Assembly (NCBI RefSeq): GCF_036881825.1
Contig: NZ_JBAJMW010000011.1
Span: forward strand, 48,403-112,402
Reading direction: 5' to 3'
DNA: 64,000 nucleotides
Source: Tersicoccus mangrovi
Lineage (GTDB): Bacteria > Actinomycetota > Actinomycetes > Actinomycetales > Micrococcaceae
A program made the position numbers and the translations under genes. Each line of letters begins with the position of its first letter. Position 1 is the first letter of the stretch. Under the pieces are notes generated by a model. That model was not told the DNA's origin and searched no databases. It was given only the letters and a program-made list of their open reading frames with translations. Shown here one piece after another: positions 41,948 through 50,205 of this stretch.

Positions 41948-41993
41948 AGTATGCAGCCGGTATATCGGTTGTGCAAGGGTTCGGAGCTAGGGT
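41948..41993. promoter_or_regulatory. Overlapping divergent promoters with GntR-type operator
   Basis: For the permease (minus): -35 TTGCAC at 41971-41976 and -10 CATACT at 41948-41953, spacer 17. For the regulator (plus): -10 TAGGGT at 41988-41993 and weak -35 TCGGTT at 41965-41970, spacer 17. The palindrome CCGGTATATCGG at 41957-41968 lies in the first spacer and covers part of the second -35, so one bound dimer could control both. Confidence 0.65.
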
Positions 41994-41999
41994 GACGGC

Positions 42000-42083
42000 A
42001 TGCCACCGCAACGCCGAACTCCTCTGACCACGATCCCCGACCGTGCCACAGCCATTCCGCTCGGCTTTCCGGGCGGCCTCTGA
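42000..42083 (+). CDS. Leaderless 27-residue upstream frame coupled to the GntR gene
   Basis: ATG 42000 lies 6 bases after the -10 box TAGGGT (41988-41993), so the mRNA would start on this ATG. The frame encodes 27 residues (MPPQRRTPLTTIPDRATAIP, then LGFPGGL) and its TGA overlaps the ATG of the GntR gene as TGATG. The regulator has no good Shine-Dalgarno stretch of its own. Translation of this short frame may deliver ribosomes to the regulator. Confidence 0.4.
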   Translation: MPPQRRTPLTTIPDRATAIPLGFPGGL

Positions 42084-42733
42084 TGCTGCAGGGAAAGGCC
42101 GCGCTGGCGTATGAGCAGATCGAGCGGCTCATCGTCGTGGAAGACATCGCCCCCGGATCCCTGGTGTCGGAATCGGTGCTGATGGAAATGACTGGCCTCG
42201 GACGGACCCCGGTGCGAGAAGCACTGCAACAGCTAGCGCGCAACCGCATGGTGGAAGTGCACCCGAACAAGGGCGTCCTCGTCCCACCCGCGTCGGTCGA
42301 GGCCCAGTTGCGCATGCTCGAACTGCGGCGTGCTCTGGAAGCACTGACCGTCCGACTCGCCTGCAAGAGAGCAACTCCGGCGGATCATGACCGGATGACG
42401 GCCATGATCGAAAGACTGGACTCCGAGACCTTCACCCTGAGCACTTACCTCGACACCGTTACCACCACCCACCACCTCCTGGTCGCGGCCTGCCACAACG
42501 AATACGTGGAGGACGCGATGGCCCCTCTGCAGGGACTGTCCCGCCGCTTCTGGCACGCGCACGTCCGCGACGTGCAGGCCGAGATCCAACGAGGGTCGTT
42601 ACTGCACGCAGACATTCTCCGCGCCGTCACCGCCCGCGATCCGGATGGAGCGGAACAGGCGTCACACGCGCTCATCGACTATCTCGTCGCCTTCTCGTTC
42701 GCCACGATCAATCAGGAAACTGGCTCGCGCTGA
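42083..42733 (+). CDS. GntR-family regulator with FCD domain
   Basis: 216 residues. N-terminal winged helix (about 5-70): ALAYEQIERLIVVEDIAPGS, GLGRTPVREALQQLARNRMV, EVHPNKGVLVPPAS. C-terminal FCD ligand domain (about 80-205) with the metal/ligand histidines in TTTHHLLVAACHNEYVEDAM and HADILRAVTARDPDGAEQAS. Divergent from the permease/flavin reductase operon and probably its repressor, responding to the transported compound or a metabolite. Start ATG overlaps the stop of a short upstream frame. Confidence 0.88.
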   Translation: MLQGKAALAYEQIERLIVVEDIAPGSLVSESVLMEMTGLGRTPVREALQQLARNRMVEVHPNKGVLVPPASVEAQLRMLELRRALEALTVRLACKRATPADHDRMTAMIERLDSETFTLSTYLDTVTTTHHLLVAACHNEYVEDAMAPLQGLSRRFWHAHVRDVQAEIQRGSLLHADILRAVTARDPDGAEQASHALIDYLVAFSFATINQETGSR

Positions 42734-43099
42734 TACGCCGGGGCATCTTTGATGCCGTTGTCCCTGTAGCTACGCCTGACGTGGTGGCTGGTGGCGGTGG
42801 CGTGGTGATCGCTGGGCGTCCGGCGGGACGGTGGTCCGGCACTTTCTGTCGGTGCCAGACAATCGTCCGCTTCTGGCACCGCCGGGCGCGGGCACTCGTC
42901 AACAGGCGGGCTTGGAGTGACTTGGGCCGATCACAGACGCTCCGACGGTTTGGATCGCAGCAGCGCACAGTCGCCCTTGAGGGGTGGGGAAGTGTCCGAT
43001 AGGCGTTCGCCTATCCTGCACGATTGACTGCCACCGACCCGGCGGCGCTGTCCGTGTCGTGAGGCGTCGATCTTCAGAAGAACGATCGCCACTGCATGA
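42734..43099. other. Gene-free stretch with two small palindromes
   Basis: No convincing gene on either strand. GGTGCCAG (about 42854) pairs with CTGGCACC (about 42876). GATAGGCG (42998-43005) and CGCCTATC (43008-43015) form a perfect 18-base palindrome of operator type. Confidence 0.45.
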
Positions 43100-43539
43100 C
43101 TAGAAGGGAAGGCGTCCGTGTTTCGGGGGGACCATCAGAATCCCGATTACCTTCAGGTCTTCGGTCACGGCGACGCGTCCCTCGAGGGAACCTTCCTCGC
43201 ACCGGATGGCGGTCACTCCGACGACGGTGCCGGAAAGGTAGGCAGATTCATCAACCGTCGTCCCCCCCCGGGGAGCTCGACGTGGGAGGCGCTCAGCCGC
43301 TCCAGCGCCCCCAGATCGAACTGGATCGCCCGCCATGCGCTGGCGAGAAAGATTCGCGGATTTTCATCAGCCGTGACGGCGTGCATCACGGCCCCGAGCC
43401 GGTCGAACTCCCCGGCAGCGATCCAGGCGAACACCTGCTCGGTAAGTTGGACCACCTGCCGATGGGTACGACGAGAGAGATACCCCGTCGTCCACATCAA
43501 CGGGGCAGCGGACTGCCTGGAAGAGGGCCGGCTAACCAC
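43100..43539 (-). pseudogene. DUF3887-like gene broken by a frameshift in a C8 tract
   Basis: Two minus-strand frames join into one protein if one base is dropped from the run of eight C at 43262-43269. The first frame (from 43539) gives VQLTEQVFAWIAAGEFDRLG and RAIQFDLGALERLSASHVEL; the second continues TTVDESAYLSGTVVGVTAIR and RVAVTEDLKVIGILMVPPK. This helix-then-beta layout resembles the small DUF3887 domain. The joined protein would be about 145 residues. It may be a sequencing error in the homopolymer or a true pseudogene. Confidence 0.6.
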
Positions 43540-43686
43540 GCCAAGTTCTCCCGCCGTGGCGAGGCCTGCGGTCGGAGGGGCGGTAACCCGACGAGAGCGA
43601 AGGCAAGAAAACCATCGCTTGGCTAGAGTCTTCGTCAGATTGACCGGAAGATCCCAGGTAGGGGGTCGTCCTGATGTTTCGAATCC

Positions 43687-44382
43687 TCACCTGACGATCA
43701 ACACGTCGAGGTGGCGAGGCCCGTGAACTCCCTCGACGCGCTCCAGCTCGATGTCGCTCGTCGCCGAAGGCCCGGAGATCATCGTCGTCGGCCGGACCGG
43801 ATCGAGACGGCCGACGGCCTCCGGCACCAGTCCGACGATCGACTCCACCGGAACCAGGCAGATGTGGTGATCCGGCACCAGGGAGATGGCGCGTCGGCCC
43901 TGGTCGGGGGATCCGTCGAGGAAAATCGTGCCGGTCTGGGCGACCGAGACTGCACTGCTGGTGACCACCGCACCCACGTGGTCGAGCATGTGCACGTCCA
44001 ACGGGGCATCGGCGGAGTCGACGAGGCGGCGCGCCTCCGTCTCCAGATTGGCCAGGGGGTGGCCCGGTTCGTCCAGTGCCGGTGGGACCACGTACGACGA
44101 GGCGCCGGCCAAGCGCCGCGCGACCGCGGTCGGCAGATCGGCGGCATCGATCACGTCGACGTCGGCCCGGTAGTCCACGAGGCGGTCCACCAGCAGCTCG
44201 ACGAGTTCGTCAGGGCTGAGCGACGATGAGTGCCGGTAGTCCCGGGGGATGTCCGCCGGTGTCCGTGCCGCCTCCCGAGCGTCGTCGCCGGTAGCGGCGC
44301 CGTCGTCGGCGAGGGCGCCGCGGATTCGTGCCAGCACCGTTTCCCGCGCCGAGACTGGCACGTCGTTGGACTGCTCGCTCAT
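43687..44382 (-). CDS. lutC: Lactate utilisation protein C (LUD domain)
   Basis: 231-residue LUD-domain protein, third component of the LutABC L-lactate oxidation complex. N-terminus SARETVLARIRGALADDGAA; core ADLPTAVARRLAGASSYVVP, HVGAVVTSSAVSVAQTGTIF, LVPDHHICLVPVESIVGLVP and TTMISGPSATSDIELERVEG, with the glycine-rich GPSATSDIE end typical of LutC. Start ATG overlaps the stop of lutB by four bases. Last gene of the minus-strand operon lutA-lutB-lutC. Confidence 0.94.
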   Translation of the reverse strand: MSEQSNDVPVSARETVLARIRGALADDGAATGDDAREAARTPADIPRDYRHSSSLSPDELVELLVDRLVDYRADVDVIDAADLPTAVARRLAGASSYVVPPALDEPGHPLANLETEARRLVDSADAPLDVHMLDHVGAVVTSSAVSVAQTGTIFLDGSPDQGRRAISLVPDHHICLVPVESIVGLVPEAVGRLDPVRPTTMISGPSATSDIELERVEGVHGPRHLDVLIVR

Positions 44383-45908
44383 GCCTGTTCCTTCCGAGTC
44401 CCGCGATCGCCGTCGTTCTTCTCTCGTTTCTTCCACCAGGTGTGGAAGGACTCGGCGGGAGGGGCGGGGATGTCCCGGCTCGATGTCCATGCCCCGGCGA
44501 TGCCGGGCAGCGTCGAGAACTTCCGGTCGCGTCCGGCGAAGAGGGATCCCAGCGGCAGGACCCGTTCGACGGCGGCCATGCGACGGCCGTCGCTCATCAT
44601 CCACTGGGCGCCCTTCAACGCCGTGTCCAGCTGACCTTTCAGGGTTCCGGCCTCCTTCCGCGCCTCGACGTCCTTCCCGCGCAGGTGCACGAGGATCTCG
44701 GGGATGTTGATCTTGACCGGGCACACGTCGTAGCACGCCCCGCACAGCGAGGAGGCGTAGGGCAGGGACCCGTTCTCGCCCTGCTCCACCCCGGTGAGCA
44801 GCGGGGACAGGATCGCGCCGATCGGCCCGGGATAGGTGGACCCGTAGGCATGGCCGCCGGTCCGCGAGTACACGGGGCAGACGTTCAGGCACGCTGAGCA
44901 GCGGATGCAGTTCAGCGCGGATCGGCCGTCCTCGTCCGCCAGGGCAGCGGTGCGGCCGTTGTCCAGCAGGATGACGTGCACGTTCTGCGGCCCGTCGCCC
45001 GGCGTCACGCCCGTCCACATCGACGTGTACGGGTTCATCCGCTCGCCGGTGGAGGAGCGGGGGAGCAGCTGGAGGAACACCTCGAGGTCGGCGTAGCTGG
45101 GCAGGAGCTTCTCGATGCCCATCACGGTGATCAGCGTTTCCGGCAGCGTCAGGCACATCCGGCCGTTGCCCTCGGACTCGACCACGGTGAGCGTCCCGGT
45201 GTCGGCGATGCCGAAGTTGGCGCCCGAGACGGCGACCTTCGCGGCGAGGAACTTGGCGCGCAGGTGCTTCCGGGCGGCCATCGCGAGCAGGCGCGGGTCG
45301 TCGGAGAGCGCGGGGTCCACGTCGGTCATCTCCCGCAGGAAGATCTCGCGGATCTCGCTCCGGTTCCGGTGGATCGCAGGGACGAGGATGTGGCTCGGGG
45401 TGTCGTGCCCGAGCTGGACGATCAGTTCGGCCAGGTCCGTCTCGAACGCGTCGATGCCCACGCCCTCGAGGTACTCGTTCATGCCCATCTCCTGGGTGGC
45501 CATGGACTTGACCTTGACGACCTCGCGGCGCCCGTTCGGCAGCACCGGGGCGTACCGGGTGGCGAGCTGTTCGACGATGCGGTTCGCCTCGTCCGCGTCG
45601 CGTGCCCAGTGCACAACGCCGCCCCGGGCGGTGACGTTCGCCTCGAACTGCTCGAGCAGGGCCGGCAGGTTTGCCATCGTCGCGGCCTTGATCGCCGAGC
45701 CGGCGTCCCGCAGGGCCTCCCAGTCGTCGAGCTCCCCGACGACGGCGGCACGCTTGGCGCGGATCGTCGAGGTTGCCCGGCCCAGGTTCGCGCGAAGCTG
45801 CTCGTTGCCTAGCTCTCGCTCGGCGTACTGCGGGAAGGGTTCGCGTTCGATGATGTTCCCGACGCCGTGAGCGGGGCGGACCCGCGGCATGCCCAGATCC
45901 GTGCTCAT
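44379..45908 (-). CDS. lutB: Lactate utilisation protein B (iron-sulfur, LUD domain)
   Basis: Iron-sulfur electron carrier and LUD protein of the L-lactate oxidase complex, 509 residues. N-terminal LUD domain (about 60-300: ANFGIADTGTLTVVESEGNG), then two 4Fe-4S motifs CIRCSACLNVCPVY and CGACYDVCPVKI near 350-410, and a DUF3390-type C-terminal tail. Start ATG 45908 overlaps the lutA stop. It should receive electrons from LutA and, with LutC, convert L-lactate to pyruvate. Confidence 0.95.
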   Translation of the reverse strand: MSTDLGMPRVRPAHGVGNIIEREPFPQYAERELGNEQLRANLGRATSTIRAKRAAVVGELDDWEALRDAGSAIKAATMANLPALLEQFEANVTARGGVVHWARDADEANRIVEQLATRYAPVLPNGRREVVKVKSMATQEMGMNEYLEGVGIDAFETDLAELIVQLGHDTPSHILVPAIHRNRSEIREIFLREMTDVDPALSDDPRLLAMAARKHLRAKFLAAKVAVSGANFGIADTGTLTVVESEGNGRMCLTLPETLITVMGIEKLLPSYADLEVFLQLLPRSSTGERMNPYTSMWTGVTPGDGPQNVHVILLDNGRTAALADEDGRSALNCIRCSACLNVCPVYSRTGGHAYGSTYPGPIGAILSPLLTGVEQGENGSLPYASSLCGACYDVCPVKINIPEILVHLRGKDVEARKEAGTLKGQLDTALKGAQWMMSDGRRMAAVERVLPLGSLFAGRDRKFSTLPGIAGAWTSSRDIPAPPAESFHTWWKKREKNDGDRGTRKEQA

Positions 45909-46705
45909 CGCAGCGCACCTCCCTGCAGCTGGGCCGCGCCGTCGAAGACGAGCGGGTCCTCCCGAGTGCTGGCGAGCACCTGCGCCAGGTGCACCGTGCC
46001 GACGCCGGTGTGCTGGCGGGACAGGCCGCCGCCCATATGCATCAGGCAGGACGCATCGCCGCCGGCACACAAGGGGGCTCCGGTCGCGACCACGTTGGCT
46101 ACCTTGTCGTCCAGCATCGCGGTGGACACGGCGGCGTTCTTCACCGAGAACGTGCCGCCGAACCCGCAGCACTCCTCCGCGTGGGGCAGGGGATTCACCT
46201 CGATCCCCTCGACGCTGCGCAGCAGATCCAATTGCCGGTCACCGAGCCGGAGCAGTCGCATCCCGTGGCAGGACGGGTGATAGGTGATCCGGTGAGGGAA
46301 CCACGAACCAAGCTGCGCGGCCGCGTCGGTGACACCGAGGACATCGGTGAGCAGAGCCGACAGCTCGAAGGTGCCGCGACCGATCACCTCCGCCCGCGTC
46401 GCCAGGTCCGCGTCGCCTACGCGGCGGGCCATCTGCGCATGCTGGTGCTTGACGGAGGCGACGCAGGAGCCCGACGGGGCGACGGCGACGTCCCACTCCT
46501 CCGCCTCGAACGCCCGCACGTGATTGCGGATGACCGGCACGGACGCGTCCGCGTAGCCGGAGTTGACGTGCATCTGGCCGCAGCAGGCCTGCCCGGCGGG
46601 GAACACGACCTCGTGGCCGAGCCGCTCGAGGATCGTCACGGTCGCGACGGCGACCTGGGGGTACATGGCATCCACGATGCACGTGGCGAACAGGGCGATT
46701 CTCAT
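45905..46705 (-). CDS. lutA: Lactate utilisation protein A (CCG domains)
   Basis: 266-residue protein with two cysteine-rich CCG domains: first ALFATCIVDAMYPQVAVATV to AGQACCGQMHVNSGYAD, second ITYHPSCHGMRLLRLGDRQL to HAEECCGFGGTFSVK. Such domains bind unusual iron-sulfur clusters or contact quinone. First gene of the lutABC operon, read from a strong promoter at 46749-46777 that is shared in the same gap with lctP. The operator next to it should place the operon under the FadR-type regulator encoded at 48632. Confidence 0.95.
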   Translation of the reverse strand: MRIALFATCIVDAMYPQVAVATVTILERLGHEVVFPAGQACCGQMHVNSGYADASVPVIRNHVRAFEAEEWDVAVAPSGSCVASVKHQHAQMARRVGDADLATRAEVIGRGTFELSALLTDVLGVTDAAAQLGSWFPHRITYHPSCHGMRLLRLGDRQLDLLRSVEGIEVNPLPHAEECCGFGGTFSVKNAAVSTAMLDDKVANVVATGAPLCAGGDASCLMHMGGGLSRQHTGVGTVHLAQVLASTREDPLVFDGAAQLQGGALR

Positions 46706-46738
46706 CGACGGCCTCCCAGCAAATGGATCCCGTTCATG

Positions 46739-46821
46739 TGGTCAGACCATGCTACGTGGGGTACTTCACAGTGGCAAGAGTGTGAGCTAGAGTACATGGT
46801 CAGACCACATTGGTCAGACCA
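46739..46821. promoter_or_regulatory. Divergent lut/lctP promoters with three LldR/FadR operators
   Basis: TGGTCAGACCA occurs at 46739-46749, 46797-46807 and 46811-46821, with a partial copy near 46826-46836. It fits the TNGTNNNACNA consensus of C. glutamicum LldR-type regulators. Minus promoter: -35 TTGCCA (46772-46777), -10 TAGCAT (46749-46754), spacer 17, with operator 1 just downstream. Plus promoter: -35 TTCACA (46765-46770), -10 TAGAGT (46788-46793), spacer 17, with operators 2 and 3 just downstream. Repression of both by one regulator, relieved by lactate, is the simple reading. Confidence 0.75.
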
Positions 46822-46876
46822 TTTATGGGCAGACCGCCGTCTTGACCGGGGCGGCTCCTGACGGAAAGGCATATCC

Positions 46877-48538
46877 ATGTTCACTCCCGTGACCGACCCA
46901 GTCGCGAACAGCGTGCCGCTGTCCGCGCTGATCGCGTTGATCCCCCTGGTGGTTTTCTTCATCCTCCTTGCCGTGGTCAAGGTAAGGGCGCACGTCGCCG
47001 GGCTCGCGGCCCTGGTCACCGCTCTGATCGTGGCGGTCGCGGCATTCGGGATGCCGATCGACCTGGCGCTGCTGGCCGGGGCGGAAGGCGCAGTGTTCGG
47101 TGCCCACCCGGTGCTGTGGATCGTGATCATGGCCATCTGGCTGTACCAGGTCACGGTCCTCTCGGGCCGGTTCGATGACCTGCGGCGGGTGTTCGACATG
47201 ATCGGTGGCGGTGACGTGCGGGTGCAGGCCATCCTCATCGCCTTCTGCTTCGGCGGCATGCTGGAAGCCCTCGCCGGCTTCGGCGCCCCGGTTGCGATCA
47301 CGGCGACGATGCTGGTCGCCCTCGGCATCTCCCCGCTCAAGGCTGCATGCGCGGTCCTGTTGGCCAACACCGCCCCGGTCGCCTTCGGTGCGGTCGCCAT
47401 CCCGATCACGACCGCGGGTAGCCTCACCGGGCTGGACGCCGCCCACATCGGCGCCATCGTCGGCCGGCAGGCACCCCTGCTGGCGGTCATCGTCCCGGTG
47501 ATCCTGCTCTTCATCCTCGACGGGCGCCGCGGCGTGAAAGACGCCTGGCCGATCGCACTGGGCACCGGTGTCGCGTTCGGCCTCGCGCAGTTCCTGTGCT
47601 CGAACTTCTTCTCCTACGAGCTGACCGACATCGTCGCCTCCCTCGTCGGGCTCGCCGCCGCCGTCCTGATCCTGCGTGTCTACACCCCGCGCGGTCGCGA
47701 CCAGGCGCGTGAACGGTTCGGCATCGCCACCGTCACGACGGGCGGGTCGCTCTCCTCCGGCCGGATCGGCATGGCCCTGTTCCCGTACCTGCTCGTCATC
47801 GCGGTCTTCGGGATCGCCAAGCTGTGGAAGCTCGGCGTGAACATTCCGGCCGCTCTCGCGGCGACGGACGTGAAGATTCCGTGGCCGGGCCTGTCCGAGC
47901 GCCTGGTCGACGCCGCCGGCAAGCCGCTCAGTTCCACCACCTACACCTTCACCTGGCTCTCGAGCCCGGGCACGCTGCTGCTGATCACGGGTCTCATCGT
48001 TGCCGTGGTGTACTCCCTGAACGACGACGGTGGTCGCTTCCGGCTGCCCTTGGGCACCGCGATCCGCGAGATCGGGGTCACGGTCTATCGGATGCGCTGG
48101 GCCGCGGCGACCATCCTCCTCGTCCTCGCCCTGGCCTATGTGATGAACCTGTCCGGGCAGACGGTCACCATCGGCGTGTGGCTGGCGGGGACGGGCGGCT
48201 TCTTCGCCTTCCTCTCCCCGATCCTCGGTTGGCTGGGCACCGCCGTGACGGGGTCGGACACTTCCGCGAACGCCTTGTTCGCCAAGCTGCAGCAGACCGC
48301 CGGCGTCAACGCCGGCATTGACCCGAACCTGTTGGTCGCGGCCAACACCACCGGCGGTGTCGTCGGCAAGCTGATCAGCCCGCAGAACCTGGCCATCGCC
48401 GCCACGTCGGTTCAGCTGGACGGGCAGGAGGGCACCATCTTGCGCAAGGTGGTCGGGTGGTCCGTCGGCCTGCTGCTCGTGCTGTGTGTCCTGGTCTTCT
48501 TGCAGTCCACTCCGGTCCTGGGCTGGATGCTTCCTTGA
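46877..48538 (+). CDS. lctP: L-lactate permease
   Basis: Lactate:H+ symporter of the LctP family, 553 residues with about 13 membrane segments: SALIALIPLVVFFILLAVVK, WIVIMAIWLYQVTVLSGRFD, AILIAFCFGGMLEALAGFGA, APVAITATMLVALGISPLKA, and near the end FAFLSPILGWLGTAVTGSDT. Divergent from lutABC and followed by the FadR-type regulator, giving a complete lactate uptake and oxidation locus. Confidence 0.95.
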   Translation: MFTPVTDPVANSVPLSALIALIPLVVFFILLAVVKVRAHVAGLAALVTALIVAVAAFGMPIDLALLAGAEGAVFGAHPVLWIVIMAIWLYQVTVLSGRFDDLRRVFDMIGGGDVRVQAILIAFCFGGMLEALAGFGAPVAITATMLVALGISPLKAACAVLLANTAPVAFGAVAIPITTAGSLTGLDAAHIGAIVGRQAPLLAVIVPVILLFILDGRRGVKDAWPIALGTGVAFGLAQFLCSNFFSYELTDIVASLVGLAAAVLILRVYTPRGRDQARERFGIATVTTGGSLSSGRIGMALFPYLLVIAVFGIAKLWKLGVNIPAALAATDVKIPWPGLSERLVDAAGKPLSSTTYTFTWLSSPGTLLLITGLIVAVVYSLNDDGGRFRLPLGTAIREIGVTVYRMRWAAATILLVLALAYVMNLSGQTVTIGVWLAGTGGFFAFLSPILGWLGTAVTGSDTSANALFAKLQQTAGVNAGIDPNLLVAANTTGGVVGKLISPQNLAIAATSVQLDGQEGTILRKVVGWSVGLLLVLCVLVFLQSTPVLGWMLP

Positions 48539-48594
48539 GATGACCTCGCGTCCCCGCCTCGGCCAAGACCGGGAAACATCGCCGCTGAGGCGGG

Positions 48595-48631
48595 GATAAT
48601 GAGACCAGTCCATTGATCAGGAGGAAGCCGC
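48595..48631 (+). promoter_or_regulatory. Promoter and RBS of the FadR-type gene
   Basis: GATAAT at 48595-48600 as -10 and GGAAAC (48572-48577) as weak -35, spacer 17. AGGAGG at 48619-48624 lies 7 bases before GTG 48632. No clear TGGTCAGACCA copy is present. Confidence 0.5.
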
Positions 48632-49390
48632 GTGCCGTCGGATCGTTCATACCAGGTCGTGCTCGACGGCGTGGAGGCGGACTTGCGCAGTGGCGTACTC
48701 TCTCCCGGTGACCGGTTGCCGGGGGAGCGCGCCCTCGCCGCCAAGTACGGGATCTCGCGGGCCTCTGTCCGTGAGGCGTTGCGGGTCCTGGACACCATCG
48801 GACTGGTCCGGTCCGCCGTCGGATCCGGTCCGGGGTCGGGGGCCATCGTGATCTCTGATCCCGCCGGCGGGATGGCGCGAGCGATGCGCCTGCACATGGC
48901 GGCACGTACTCTGCCTCTGGACGACATCGTGCAGTCCAGAATGCTCCTGGAGGGCTGGGCGGCACGGGCCGCCGCCGACCGGGTCGCCGCGGACGAGAAG
49001 CAATTTCCGGAGATCGAAGAAGCCTCTGCCCTGCTGGAACGGATGAGCGCCGACGACGTCGATCGCGTGCGGTTTCACATCCTCGACTCTCAGTTTCACC
49101 TTGCCGTCTCGGCGTTGGCCGGCAGCGCGGTGATCAGCACCGTCATGGATTCCCTGGGCGAGACGATCCGACGTTACGTGATCGAGGCATTCACCGAACT
49201 GGACGACTGGGCCGATGTAGCCGCGGAACTACGCCGCCAACACCACGGGATTCTCGATGCCGTGGTGGCCGGCGACGGGGACGCGGCAGAACGGCTCGCT
49301 CGCGACCACATCGCCTGGTTCGTGGACCGAGCCGGCGTCACCACTGAGCCTGCCACGTCGGCACGCTCGGGAGAACGGCGGCTGGCTTAG
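48632..49390 (+). CDS. FadR-type GntR regulator of lactate genes (LldR/LutR-like)
   Basis: 252 residues: N-terminal winged helix (about 8-75: GVEADLRSGVLSPGDRLPGE, then ISRASVREALRVLDTIGLVR) and C-terminal FCD domain with RSRMLLEGWAARAAA-type helix (QSRMLLEGWAARAAADRVAA), DSQFHLAVSALAG and RQHHGILDAVVAGDGDAAER. The Asp and His residues of the FCD metal site are in place. Position next to lctP and the LldR-type operators in the lut/lctP gap make it the likely lactate-responsive repressor. Confidence 0.9.
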   Translation: MPSDRSYQVVLDGVEADLRSGVLSPGDRLPGERALAAKYGISRASVREALRVLDTIGLVRSAVGSGPGSGAIVISDPAGGMARAMRLHMAARTLPLDDIVQSRMLLEGWAARAAADRVAADEKQFPEIEEASALLERMSADDVDRVRFHILDSQFHLAVSALAGSAVISTVMDSLGETIRRYVIEAFTELDDWADVAAELRRQHHGILDAVVAGDGDAAERLARDHIAWFVDRAGVTTEPATSARSGERRLA

Positions 49391-49546
49391 CCGTCTCGAG
49401 AAGGCACATCTTCGCGTCCGAATGCTGGCATAAGGGAACAGTCTGCACCCGACAAGATCGCTAACAGACGGACTGCATGCCGGAGCAGGGGCCAATCCTT
49501 CCTCACGCTTCCGTCGGACCCCGGTGCTAGCCCGATGCCTCGTCAG

Positions 49547-49562
49547 TCGAACATACTTTCGA
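49547..49562. promoter_or_regulatory. SOS (LexA) box before umuD
   Basis: TCGAACATACTTTCGA matches the actinobacterial LexA box TCGAAC-N4-GTTCGA with one mismatch (T for G at 49557). It lies 17 bases before the umuD start, as expected for an SOS gene. Confidence 0.75.
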
Positions 49563-49578
49563 AGCGGGAGCGTGGGCC

Positions 49579-49963
49579 GTGAGCGTGGCGGTGGTGGTGG
49601 AGATCGGCACCCTCACTGACGAGCACTTCGGGGACGGTATCCAAGTCGCCCCGATCGCCGTCCCGGCCGGTTTCCCCTCGCCGGCACAGGACTACTACGA
49701 CGGCTCCGTCGACCTGAACCACCGCCTGATCCAGGACCGGACCTCCGCGTTCGTGGTCCCGGTGTCGGGGGATTCGACGACCGGGGCCGGCATCAGCGAA
49801 GGCGACGAGCTCGTCGTCGACCGCGCCCGCCGGCCCACCGATGGTGCCGTGGTCATGGCGATCCTCGACGGTGAGCTGACCCTCGCACGTCTCCGCCTCA
49901 CCCGGGCCGGTGTCGTCCTGGCCGCGGAGAACCCGGCCTACCCCGACCTCCGCGTGCCCGCAC
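49579..49963 (+). pseudogene. umuD: umuD-like gene, catalytic lysine lost, 3' end missing
   Basis: S24-family peptidase part of DNA polymerase V. The frame reads VAPIAVPAGFPSPAQDYYDG, the catalytic serine at 66 in VSGDSTTGAGISEGDELVVD, and DGAVVMAILDGELTLARLRL. In E. coli UmuD the catalytic pair is Ser60-Lys97, 37 apart; here residue 103, also 37 from Ser66, is Ala instead of Lys, so self-cleavage should fail. The frame then runs out of homology at about 49963 and continues out of phase into umuC sequence. GGGAG before GTG 49579 and the LexA box remain. Confidence 0.85.
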
Positions 49964-50205
49964 CCCGTGGTTCCAGCTCGCCGCCCGGGCGACAAGCTGG
50001 GGGATGGTCGCCAAGTCCTCGAACTACGAGCTGTACGGAGACCCGTCTTCCAGAACCATGGAGCTGCTGGGCCGGCACGCGGCCTGGCAGGAGGTCTACT
50101 CCATCGACGACTCCTTCCGGGGCCTGGACGCCCGTCGCGGCGCCTACGCCGACCAGGGCGGGGTGATCCGGGCCGCGGTCGCCCGGCACACCGGCCCTAC
50201 CGGGC
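49964..50205 (+). pseudogene. umuC: umuC fragment (Y-family polymerase), both ends lost
   Basis: In a frame different from umuD the sequence reads WFQLAARATSWGMVAKSSNY, ELYGDPSSRTMELLGRHAAW and QEVYSIDDSFRGL, the palm/fingers part of UmuC. The first 60 or so residues, including the first catalytic aspartate, are missing, and after IRAAVARHTG homology stops where antisense IS110 sequence begins. Clearly nonfunctional. Confidence 0.85.

Noticed and set aside
43096..43726. Plus-strand frames of 170-200 codons
   Set aside because: The minus strand carries the coherent DUF3887-like protein in two joined frames; the plus-strand products are shadow sequence.
48601..48621. GACCAGTCCATTGATCAGG before the FadR-type gene as an autoregulatory operator
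   Set aside because: It does not fit TNGTNNNACNA at the defined positions, so I do not count it with the three good sites.
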